Assembly (NCBI RefSeq): GCF_002575655.3
Contig: NC_053035.3
Coordinates: forward strand, 87,817,322-87,881,321
DNA from: Aegilops tauschii subsp. strangulata
Lineage: Eukaryota; Streptophyta; Magnoliopsida; Poales; Poaceae
Direction of reading: 5' to 3'
DNA: 64,000 nt
The translations under genes were made by a program, and so were the position numbers. The notes below the pieces were generated by a model. It saw nothing but the letters and a program-made list of their open reading frames with translations. It was not told the DNA's origin and did no database searches. This document shows, one piece after another, positions 46,600 through 57,017 of the stretch. Every line of letters starts with the position of its first letter. Position 1 is the stretch's first letter.

Positions 46600-49500
46600 G
46601 AGGTTATTAGTCAATGGGTCTGAACCTTTCAGATCCGTGTGTGCTTTACGAATATCTATGTCATCTTGTGGATGCTACCACGCGCTACTTGGAGCCATTT
46701 CAAATAACTGCTCTACTATACGAATCCGGTCTACTACTCAGAGTCATCCGGATTAGTGTCAAAGTTCGCATCGACGTAACCCTTTACGACGAACTCCTTT
46801 TCACCTCCATAATCGAGAAACTTCCTTAGTCCACTAGATACTAAGGATAAGTTCGACCGTTGTCATGTGATCCATTCCCGGATCACTATTGTACCCCTTG
46901 ACCAACTCATGGCAAGGCACACTTCATGTGCGGTACACAGCATAGCATACTGTAGAGCCTACGTCTAAAGCATAGGGGACGACCTTCGTCCTTTCTCTCT
47001 CTTCTGCTGTGGTCAGGTCTTGAGTCTTACTCAATACTCACACCTTGTAACACAGCCAAGAACTCCTTCTTTGCTGGTCTATTTTGAACTCTTTCAAAAT
47101 CATGTCAAGGTGTGCATTCTTTGAAAGTATCATCAGGCGTCTTGATCTATCTCTATAGATCTTGATGCCCAATATGTAAGCAGCTTTATCCAGGTCTTCC
47201 TTTGAAAAACTCCTTTCAAACAACCCTTTATGCTTTCCAGAAATTTTACATCATTTCGGATCAACAATATGTCATTCACATATACTTATCAGAAATGTTG
47301 TAGCGCTCCCACTCACTTTATTGTAAATACAAGTTTCTCATAAACTTTGTATAAACCCAAAATCTTTGATCATCTCATCAAAGCGTACATTCCAACTCCG
47401 AGATGCTTCCTCCAGTCCTTAGAAGGATCGCTGGAGCTAGCATACCTTTTAGAATCCTTAGGATCGTCAAAACCTTTCTGATTGTATCACATACAACCTT
47501 TCCTTACGAAAACTGGTAAGGAAACTTGTTTTGACATCCATCTGCCAGATTTCATAAATGCAGCTAATGCTAACATGATTCCGACGGACTTAAGCATCGC
47601 TATGGATGAGAAAATCTCATCGTAGTCAACTCCTTGAACTTGTGAAAATACTCTTTGCCACAAGTCGAGCTTCATAGACGGTAACATTACCGTCCATGTC
47701 CGTCTTCTTCTTAAAGATCCATTTATCTCAATGGCTTGCCGATCATCGGGCAAGTTCACCAAAGTCCATGCTTTGTTCTGATACATGGATCCTATCTCGG
47801 ATTTCATGGCTTCTAACCATTTGTCGGAATATGGGCCCACCATCGCTTCTCCATAGCTCGTAGGTTCAGTGTTGTCTAACAACATGATATCTAAGATAGG
47901 ATTACCGTACCACTCAGGAGTAGTACATATCCTTGTCGACCTACGAGGTTTGGTAGTGACTTGATCCGAAGTTTCATGATCACTATCATAAGCTTCCACT
48001 TCAATTGGTGTAGGTGCCACAGGAACAACTTCCTGTGCCCTGCTACACACTAGTTGAAGTGACGGTTCAATAACCTTATCAAGTCTCCACCATCCTCCCA
48101 CTCAATTCTTTCGAGACAAACTTTTCCTCGAGAAAGGACCTATTTCTCGAAATAATCACTTTGCTTCCGGATCTGAAATAGGAGGTATACCCAATTGTTT
48201 TGGGTATTCTATGAAGATGCATTTATCTGCTTTGGATTCGAGCTTATCAGCCTGAAACATTTCACATAAGCGTCGCAGCCCCAAACTTTTAAGAAACGAC
48301 AGCTTAGGTTTCTCTAAACGGTGTCGTCTCAACGGAATTGCGTGGTGCCCTATTTAAAGTGAATGCGGTTGTCTCTAATGCCTAACCCATAAACGATAGT
48401 GGTAATTCGATAAGAGACATCATGGTATGCACCATATCCAATAGGGTGCAGTTATGATGATCGGACACACCATCACACTATGGTGTTCCAGGCGGTATTA
48501 ATTGTGAAACACTTTCCACAATGTCTTAATTGTGTGCCAAACTCGTAACTCAGATATCTCTATGATCATATCATAGACATTTTATCCTCTTGTCATGACG
48601 ATCTTCAACTTCACTCTGAAATTACTTGAACCTTTCAATAATTCAGACTTGTGTTTCATCAAGTAAATATTCTCAGCATCTACTCAAATCATCTGTGAAG
48701 TAAGAACATAATGATATCCACGGCATGCCTCAGCACTCATTGGACTGCATACATCAAAATGTATTACTTCCAACAAGTTGCTCTCTTGTTCCATCCTACT
48801 GAAAACGAGGCTTTTCAGTCATCTTGCCCATGTGGTATGATCTGCATGTCTCAAGTGATTCAAAATCAAGTGAGTCCAAACGATCCATCTGCATGGAGTT
48901 TCTTCATGCATATATATATATACCAATAGACATGGTTCGCATGTCTCAATCTTTTCAAAAACGAGTGAGTCCAAAGATCCATCTACATGGAGCTTCTTCA
49001 TGCGTTCTATACCAATATGACTCAAATGGCAGTGCCACAAGTATGTGGTACTATCATTACTATTTATATCTTTTGGCACGAACATGTGTATCACTGCGAT
49101 CGAGATTCATTTTAGGTGCAAGACCATTGAAGGTATTATTCACAGAGTAACCATTATTCTCCTTAAATGAATAACCGTATTGCGATAAACATAATCCAAT
49201 CATGTTTATGCTCAACGCAAACACCAATCTCGATGGTAGAGGGAGCATGCGATGCTTGATCACATAAACCTTGGAAACACTTCCAACACACATCGTCATC
49301 TCACCTTTAGCTAGTCTCCATTTATTCCGCAGCTTTTATTTCGAGTTACTAACACTTAGCAACCGAACCGGTATCTAATACCCTGGTGCTGCTAGGAGTA
49401 CTAGTAAAGTACACATTCATATAATGTATATCCAATATACTTCTGTCGACCTTGCCTGCCTTCTCATCTACCAAGTATCTAGGGTAGTTCTGCTTCAGTG

Positions 49501-50260
49501 ACCGTTCCCCTCATTACAGAAGCACTTAGTCTCGGGTTTGGGTTTAACCTTGGGATTCTTCACTAGAGCAGCAAATGATTTGCTGTTTCATGAAGTATCC
49601 CTTTTGCCCTTGCCCTTCTAGAAACTAGTGGTTTTGCTAACCATCAACAATTGATGCTCCTTCTTGATTTCTACTTTCGCGATGTCAAACATCGCGAGTT
49701 GCTCAAGGATCATCATGTCTATCCCTAATATGTTATAGTTCATCACGAAGCTCTAATAGCTTGGTGGCAGTGACTATGGAGAACCATCACTATCTCATCT
49801 GGAAGATTAACTCCCACTCGATTCAAGCGATTGTAGTACTCAGACAATCTGAGCACATGCTCAACGATTGAGCTTTTCTCCCTTAGTCTGCAGGCTTAAG
49901 AAACTTGTCAGAGGTCTCATACCTCTTGACATGGGCTTTAGTCTGAAATCCCAATTTCAGTCTTCGGAACATCTCACATGTTCTGCGACGTTTCAAAAAC
50001 GTCTTTGGTGCCACAATTCTAAACTGTTAGCATTACGCACTGAACTATCACGTAGTCATCAAAACGTGTATGTCAGATGTTTCGCAACATCTACAGACGA
50101 CGCTGAGGTTCAGCACATCGAGCGGTGCATTAAGGACATAAGCCTTCTGTGCAGGAATGAGGACAATCCTCAGTTCACGGACCCAGTCCACATAATTGCT
50201 ACTATCAACTTTCAACTAAATTTTCTCTAGGAACATATCTTAAACAGTAGAACTAAAGCG
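46600..50260 (-). pseudogene. Degenerate gag-pol of the inner Copia
   Basis: Fragments in Copia order from right to left. Gag remnants lie near 50.2-49.5 kb, with a worn knuckle CFCNEGNGH near 49500. The protease motif VLDTGSVAK is near 49375. GAG-pre-integrase has YLWHCHLSHIGIERMKKLHV (49060-48940). Integrase remnants lie at 48.9-48.2 kb. The RT start is at 48101-47487 (EWYGNPILDIMLLDN, WLEAMKSEIGSMY), an RT end has AAYILGIKIYRDRSRR (47190-47080), and an RNase H-like end lies at about 47040-46600. Many stops and small indels are present, more than its 2-3% LTR divergence would suggest, so the copy was probably defective when it inserted. Internal duplications occur at 48835-49010 and 50491-50600. 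Confidence 0.85.
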
Positions 50261-51544
50261 TAAGCTATGACATGATTTGCAAAGACCTTTTGACTATATT
50301 CATGATAATCAAGTTCATCTGATTAATGAACTCCCACTCAGATAGACATCCCTCTAGTCATCTAAGTGATACATGATCCGAGTCAAACTAGGCCGTGTCC
50401 GATCATCACGTGAGACGGACTAGTCATCATCGGTGAACATCTCCATGTTGATCGCATCTACTATACGACTCATGTTCGACCTTTCGATCTCTTGTGTTCC
50501 GAGGCCATGTCTGTACATGCTAGGCTCGTCAAGTCAACCTAAGTGTTTCGCATGTGTTCCGAGGCCATGTCTGTACATGCTAGGCTCGTCAACACCCGTT
50601 GTATTCGAACGTTAGAATCTATCACACCCGATCATCACGTGGTGCTTCGAAACAACGAACCTTCGCAACGGTGCACAGTTAGGGGGAACACTTTCTTGAA
50701 ATTATTATAAGGGATCATCTTACTTACTACCGTCGTTCTAAGCAAATAAGATGCATAACATGATAAACATCACATGCAATCAAATAGTGACATGATATGG
50801 CCAATATCATTTTGCTCCTTTGATCTCCATCTTCGGGGCACCATGATCATCTTTGTCACCGGCATGACACCATGATCTCCATCATTGTGTCTTCATGAAG
50901 TTGTCACGCCAACGATTAATTCTACTACTATGGCTAACGGTTAGCAATAAAGTAAAGTAATTACATGGCGTTTTTCATTGACACGCAGGTCATACAATAA
51001 ATTAAGACAACTCCTATGGCTCCTGCCGGTTGTCATACTCATCGACATGCAAGTCGTGATTCCTATTACAAGAACATGATCAATCTCATACATCACATAT
51101 ATCATTCATCACATCCTTTTGGCCATATCACATCACATAGCATACCCTGCAAAAACAAGTTAGACGTCCTCTAATTGTTGTTGCATGTTTTACGTGGCTG
51201 CTATGGGATTCTAGCAAGAACGTTTCTTATCTACGCAAAAGCCACAACGTGATATGCCAATTTCTATTTACCCTTCATAAGGACCCTTTTCATAGAATCC
51301 GATCCGACTAAAGTGGGAGAGACAGACACCCGCTAGCCACCTTATGCAACTAGTGCATGTCAGTCGGTGGAACCTGTCTCACGTAAGAGTACGTGTAAGG
51401 TCGGTCCGGGCCGCTTCATCCCACGATGCCGCCGAATCAAGATAAGACTAGTAACGGCAAGTAAATTGACAAAATCGACGCCCACAACTACTTTGTGTTC
51501 TACTCGTGCATAGAAACTACGCATAGACCTATCTCTAATACCAC

Positions 51545-53271
51545 TGTTGGGGAACGTAGCAGAAATTCAAAATTTTCTACGCATCACCAAGATCAATCTA
51601 TGGAGTAATCTAGCAACGAGAGGGAAGGATTGCATCTACATACCCTTGTAGATCGCGAGCAGAAGCGTTCAAGAGAACGGGGTTGATGGAGTCGTACTCG
51701 TCGTGATCCAAATCATCGATGATCCTAGCGCCGAACGGACGGCACCTCCGTGTTCAACACACGTACGGAGCAGCGACGTCTCCTCCTTCTTGATCCAGCA
51801 AGGGGGGAGGAAAGGTTGATGGAGATCCGGCAGCACGACGGCGTGGTGGTGGAAGTAGCGGGATTCCAACAGGGCTTCGCCAAGCGCTGCGGGAGGAGGG
51901 AGATGTGTCACGGGAGGGAGAGGGAGGCGCCAGGGCTTAGGTTTTGCTGCCCTCCCTCCCCCCACTATATATATAGGGCCAAGGGAGAGGGGGGTGCAGC
52001 CTTGGCCCTTCCTCCAAGGAAGGGTGCGGCCAGGGAGGAGTCCTTCCTCCCCAAGGCACCTCGGAGGTGCCTTCCCCCTTTAGGACTCTCCCCTTTTTCT
52101 TATCTCTAGCGCATGGGCCTCTTGGGGCTGGTGCCCTTGGCCCATATAGGCCAAGGCGCACCCCCTACAGCCCATGTGGCCCCCCGGGGCTGGTGGACTC
52201 CCTTGGTGGACCCCCGGACCCCTTTCGGCACTCCCGGTACAATACCGATAAAGCGCGAAACTTTTCCGGCGACCAAAATAAGACTTCGCATATATAAATC
52301 TTTACCTCCAGACCATTCCGGAACTCCTCGTGACGTCCAGGATCTCATCCGGGACTCCAAACAACTTTCGGGTTACCACATACTAATATCTCTACAACCC
52401 TAGCGTCACCGAACCTTAAGTGTGTAGACCCTACGGGTTCGGGAGACAAGCAGACATGACCGAGACGACTCTCCGGTCAATAACCAACAGCGGGATCTGG
52501 ATACCCATGTTGGCTCCCACATGCTCCTCGATGATCTCATCGGATGAACCACGATGTTCAGGATTCAATCAATCCCGTATACAATTCCCTTTGTCTACCG
52601 GTATGTTACTTGCCCGAGATTCGATCGTCGGTATCCTGATACCTTGTTCAATCTCGTTACCGGCAAGTCTCTTTACTCGTTCCGTAACTCACATCATCCC
52701 GTGATCAACTCCTTGGTCACATTGTGCACATTATGATGATGTCCTACCGAGTGGGCCCAGAGATACCTCTCCGTTTACTCGGAGTGACAAATCCCAGTCT
52801 CGATTCGTGCCAACCCAACAGACACTTTCGGAGATACCTGTAGTGCACCTTTATAGTCACCCAGTTACGTTGTGACGTTGGCTACACCCAAAGCATTCCT
52901 ACGGTATCCGGGAGTTGCACAATCTCATGGTCTAAGGAAATGATACTTGACATTAGAAAAGCTCTGAGCAAACGAACTACACGATCTTGTGCTAGGCTTA
53001 GGATTGGGTCTTGTCCATCACATCATTCTCCTAATGATGTGATCCCATTATCAACGACATCTAATGTCCATGGTTAGGAAACCGTAACCATCTATTGATC
53101 AACGAGCTAGTCAACTAGAGGCTTACTAGGGACATGGTGTTGTCTATGTATCCACACATGTATCTGAGTTTCCTATCAATACAATTCTAGCATGGATAAT
53201 AAACGATTATAATGAACAAGGAAATATAATGATAACCAATTTATTATTGCCTCTAGGGCATATTTCCAACA
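51545..53271 (-). repeat. 5' LTR of the inner Copia
   Basis: Same ends as 44693-46421. A primer site on the minus strand, TGGTATTAGAG (51533-51543, a variant of the initiator-Met type), lies one base inside it. Confidence 0.93.
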
Positions 53272-54796
53272 AATGCAACCTCATATCATAATCCTTCTAC
53301 GTGAAAATGTACTTCAAACTCTTGTGATCCGTGTACACCTCACAATGGTTTCCGATGAGAAGATGTCTCCATGTCTTCAACGCATGCACTACGGCTGCTA
53401 ACTCCAAATCATGTGTGCCATAATTCTTCTCATGAGGTTTAAGTTGCCGTGACGCATATGAAACAACTCTTCCTTCCTTCATAAGCACTGCTCCAAGTCC
53501 TCGACGTGAAGCGTCGCAATATACTTCATAATCCTTGCGTTGATCTGGCAGAATCAACACTGGTGATGTAACCAATCGTTTCTTCAACTCTTGGAAACTA
53601 GCTTCACATTCCTCAGTCCAATTGAACTTGGTGTCCTTCTTTAACAGCTCTGTCATGGGCTTAGCAACCTTCGAGAAATTCTCGATGAACCTCCGGTAGT
53701 ATCCTGCAAGTCCAAGAAAACTCCGGATCTCTCCAACTGACGTGGGTGATTCCCAGCTTGTTACTGTGTCAACTTTGGTGGGGTCTACTGCTATTCCTTC
53801 TCCGGATATAACATGTCCGAGGAATCCAACTTCCTTCAGCCAAAATTCACATTTGCTGAACTTGGCGTATAACTGGTGTTCTCTGAGCTTCTCAAGTACC
53901 AAATGCAAATGCTCCTTATGCTCCTCTTCATTCTTGGAGTAGACTAAAATATCGTCAATGAACACCACGACGAACTTATCCAAAAACTCCATAAACACTT
54001 TGTTCATTAGGTTCATGAAATAGGTAGGTGCGTTAGTCAGACCAAATGACATAACGGTATACTCATATAGCCCATACCTGGTGGTAAAAGCCGTCTTAGG
54101 TATATCCTGCTCTCGAATCTTTAACTGATGGTATCCTGATCGTAGATCGATCTTGGAAAATACCTTAGCTCCTTGTAATCGGTCAAATAGATCATTGATC
54201 ATCGGCAGTGGGTACTTGTTTTTGATGGTCACTTCATTCAATCCACGATAATCAACAACCATCCTCAATGATCCATCTTTCTTCTATACTAGAAGTACTG
54301 GTGATCCCCAAGGTGACGAACTTGGGCAAATATAGCCTTTATCCAGTAACTCCTTAATCTGCTTCTTAATCTCCTCCAAATCTTTTGCGGGCATCCTGTA
54401 CGGTCTCTTAGATATTGGCCCTGTGCCTGGCAAAAGTTCAATCAAGAACTCAATGTCTCTATCCGGTGGCATGCCTGGCAACTCTTCTGGAAATACATCC
54501 CGGTAATCCTTCACTACTGGTACTTCCTCCTATACAACTCCTGATAAGGAATTCACCTAAGTCCTCTTCGGCATTTGCCGGGATACATACTTAATCCTCC
54601 TTCCTTCTGGGGTGGTAAGAAAAATCGACTTACTGGCGCATTCAATGTTCCCTTCATACTTTGATAACCAATCCATGCCTAGTATCACATCCAATCCTTG
54701 CGATTCCAATACTATTAGGTCCGAGGGAAAAACATAGTTACCAATCCTTAATGGTAACTGATCACACCATAAACTAGCCTTATACTCTGCTCCTGG

Positions 54797-55975
54797 CTAG
54801 GTTACTAACATGGGTGACCTAAGGGCTTGGGTTGTTAGTTTATACTTATCCACACATCCCCTTGATATGTATGAATGCAATGCACCAGTATCAAAAAGAA
54901 CGAGTGCAGTAAATGACTTAACCAAAAACTTACCTATTACTGCATCAGGCTGTGCTTCAACCTCCTCCACGTAAACGTGGTTCACTTGTCCTTTGTTGAA
55001 AGGGTTCGGCTTCTTCCCAGACCTTCCATTGCCATTTCCATTCTGGGATTCAAGACAGTCAGTTGCATAATGTCCAGTCTTCTGGCACTTGAAACAAGTA
55101 ATGTGACTTAGATCCTTCATGGCTGGGGTAGATGGGTTATTACGGTTCTGCCCGTTGCTTCCTCCATTCCCATTACCATTCTTGGGTCCACTATGGTTGT
55201 GCGAACTACCTCCTCCATGGGTATGCTGAAACTGTCCTCCCGATTTCGGGGTAAAACGTGGCTTCTGCTGAGCTCCAGAATTGTACTTCTCTTGTCCATA
55301 CTTCCTCTTACGGTTTTCAATCTGCTGTTGCTTCCCTTCCATCATGAGAGCTCTATCTACCAACTCCTGGTAGTTGTTGAAGGTTGCTACCATCAACTGC
55401 ATGCTCAGCTCATCATTCAATCCTTCGAGAAACTTCTCCTGCTTGGCTGCATCTGTAGCAACGTCATCGGGAGCATAACGTGCTAACTTACTAAAGTCCT
55501 CCACATACTGGCCTACGGTTCGTCCTCCTTGGCGTAGGTTGCGAAACTCACGCTTCTTCATAGCCATAGCTCCTGCTGAAACATGGGCAGTACGGAAAGC
55601 TTGCTGAAACTGGTCCCATGTGACAGTGTCAATAGGGTGTGTGGCTGTGTAATTCTCCCACCATGATGCTGCGGGTCCATCAAGCTGATGTGCGGCAAAA
55701 CGCACTTTCTCCGCATCCGTGCATCCTGCAGTGGTCAACTCCCTTCCAACCTTGCGGAGCCAATCATCTGCAACAATCGGCTCGGTGCTGCTGGAAAACA
55801 CCGGCGGATTTAGCCTCAAGAAACGGGCTAAGTGATCAACAGGTGGTGGTGGTGGGTTGTTGTTGTTGTTGTTGCCTTGGTTCTGTACCAACACTTGCAT
55901 CAGGGCATTCTGCTGCTGAATCAACTGAGTGATCTCCGGTGGGAAAACAAATCCGGTGTCGCCTCTCGGAGGCAT
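54797..55975 (-). CDS. gag: Gag plus protease start of the Gypsy chromovirus
   Basis: ATG at 55975 (MPPRGDTGFVFPPE) and 392 codons. It has a Gln/Asn- and Pro-rich N-terminus, then the retrotransposon gag domain at about residues 60-210 (WLRKVGRELTTAGCTD, FLEGLNDELSMQL), a basic Gly/Asn-rich linker and a CCHC knuckle CFKCQKTGHYATDC. Near the C-end is the aspartic protease motif LVLFDTGALHSYIS (usually DSGASHSFI). The frame ends in a TAG where the pol frame should continue (VT-stop-PGAEY), likely a CAG-to-TAG change. Gag forms the particle; the protease would process the polyprotein. Confidence 0.9.
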   Translation of the reverse strand: MPPRGDTGFVFPPEITQLIQQQNALMQVLVQNQGNNNNNNPPPPPVDHLARFLRLNPPVFSSSTEPIVADDWLRKVGRELTTAGCTDAEKVRFAAHQLDGPAASWWENYTATHPIDTVTWDQFQQAFRTAHVSAGAMAMKKREFRNLRQGGRTVGQYVEDFSKLARYAPDDVATDAAKQEKFLEGLNDELSMQLMVATFNNYQELVDRALMMEGKQQQIENRKRKYGQEKYNSGAQQKPRFTPKSGGQFQHTHGGGSSHNHSGPKNGNGNGGSNGQNRNNPSTPAMKDLSHITCFKCQKTGHYATDCLESQNGNGNGRSGKKPNPFNKGQVNHVYVEEVEAQPDAVIGKFLVKSFTALVLFDTGALHSYISRGCVDKYKLTTQALRSPMLVT

Positions 55976-56175
55976 CTGATAGGTTTAGAAAAGATGAGAA
56001 TTTAGAATAGAATGAGGTCTAGAGGGAAAACACTACCCATATGCTCATGAGACAAACACAATCAATATCACTCAATCAAATCAAACAAGGCATACAATCA
56101 ATCTAACTATCGTTACAAAAGTGCTCGGACTATACTATATACATGGGGAAATACTACTACTGATATGGTGGTCTA

Positions 56176-56907
56176 CTAGAAATTTTGATCGGTCGAAGAC
56201 TCCATGATATCTGCTCTAGCTTCATCAATAAAGTCATCTTCACTGGGGTCTGAGTCGGTGTCGTCGATGATGATGTAGTTATTCGGGCAAGTAGAATCGT
56301 CATCTTCTCCTCCAGGTGATGAGTCTCCCATGAATACTTCGATCTTCTGTATCAGTTCGCCGTTCTTCTCCAACAACGTGGCGATCTCCTCCTCATATCC
56401 ATCGTGCGTAGACTTGAGTTCTTCCTCCAACTCCGTGATCTTGGTCAATGCCTTCTTCAGATATATCATGTCTGAGCACATCCGGTTCTCCTGGCGACGA
56501 ATGTGTTGGTTTTGCTCCTGGATGAAAGCTGAAATTGATCCATCCTTCTTGGTGCTGATCATCTCCCATTGTTCATCTCGGCGTCCACAAATCTGATAGA
56601 TAGTATCCTTAAGCTCCCTGCGGTAGACTTCTCCAATGCGTCCCATAGAGATGTGGGCTGCCATGCTCTTCCCTAAACTCCACGTTGGTGCATCAAAGGA
56701 AAACTCTATAGGCTCAGTGACTGGCGTAAACGTCCTTCCAGGAATTTGAACTTGAATCTTCCAGCGCTCCGCTTCTGGTAGTGTGGCGTTGTGGGTCCCG
56801 GTGAAGCTTGGTATTCCGATGTTTAGGTACTTAGTGACTTCCTTCAAGTGTCGTCCAAAAGGTGTATCTTCATCCGGTTGCATGAACTTGTTCCTTGCAT
56901 CCGCCAT
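56176..56907 (-). CDS. Extra ORF upstream of gag in the Gypsy chromovirus
   Basis: ATG at 56907 (MADARNKFMQPDEDTPFG) opens 243 codons without a break, between the primer site and gag and separated from gag by about 200 bases. The N-terminal half has RWKIQVQIPGRTF and SLGKSMAAHISMGRIGEVYR. The second half is a predicted coiled coil (KALTKITELEEELKS, ATLLEKNGELIQKIE) with an acidic tail (DDTDSDPSEDDFIDEARAD). It has no zinc knuckle, protease or RT motif. Long, intact ORFs 5' of gag are known in some plant chromoviruses, with unclear function. That it stays open while gag-pol has stops is notable. Confidence 0.7.
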   Translation of the reverse strand: MADARNKFMQPDEDTPFGRHLKEVTKYLNIGIPSFTGTHNATLPEAERWKIQVQIPGRTFTPVTEPIEFSFDAPTWSLGKSMAAHISMGRIGEVYRRELKDTIYQICGRRDEQWEMISTKKDGSISAFIQEQNQHIRRQENRMCSDMIYLKKALTKITELEEELKSTHDGYEEEIATLLEKNGELIQKIEVFMGDSSPGGEDDDSTCPNNYIIIDDTDSDPSEDDFIDEARADIMESSTDQNF

Positions 56908-57001
56908 TCCTAAAGAGTAGAAAGTGGAGAGGAGTCAGAAATGAGAAGAGAGTAGTGTTCTAGAGTTTAAACTTAGTAGTCGTGTCCTACAGTCAGCGTG
57001 T

Positions 57002-57013
57002 GCTCTGATACCA
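57002..57013 (-). other. Primer-binding site, initiator tRNA-Met
   Basis: The minus strand reads TGGTATCAGAGC four bases inside the 5' LTR, the canonical plant initiator-Met primer site. Confidence 0.92.
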
Positions 57014-57017
57014 CCTT

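Larger units (their letters stand above)
44693..53271 (-). mobile_element. BARE1/Angela-like Copia element, complete, TSD AATGC
   Basis: LTRs of 1729 and 1727 bp begin TGTTGGAAATATGCCCTAGA on the minus strand, the hallmark of the Triticeae BARE1/WIS/Angela group. AATGC flanks both sides (44688-44692 and 53272-53276). Removing the element restores the chromovirus frame MRLH-YHPGKAN. The internal 5.1 kb carries a heavily broken gag-pol. By eye the two LTRs differ at about 40 sites (roughly 2.3%), consistent with an insertion of around one million years at the usual grass LTR rate. Confidence 0.93.
43045..54796 (-). pseudogene. pol: Pol (PR-RT-RNaseH-IN-chromodomain) of the chromovirus, split by a Copia insertion
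   Basis: Read right to left. The protease end has LGMDWLSKY. The RT start segment (54514-54284, EELPGMPPDRDIEF) ends in a stop replacing a Lys before KKDG. The RT core and RNase H (54268-53297) have [12 protein letters not shown], the catalytic [11 protein letters not shown] and [14 protein letters not shown]. Then comes TAG at IFT-stop, with about 40 bases missing against related elements. The frame is then cut by the Copia at 53271/44693. It resumes as YHPGKANVVADALSRK, followed by integrase HHCC (HPGNTKMY...CDVCQ), DDE residues in LGIDFITG, IVSDRGNQF and TDGQTERVNQ, and a chromodomain-like tail (CKVQWSHHTKDEATWE), ending at 43045. At least three stops and one insertion make it non-functional. 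Confidence 0.92.
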
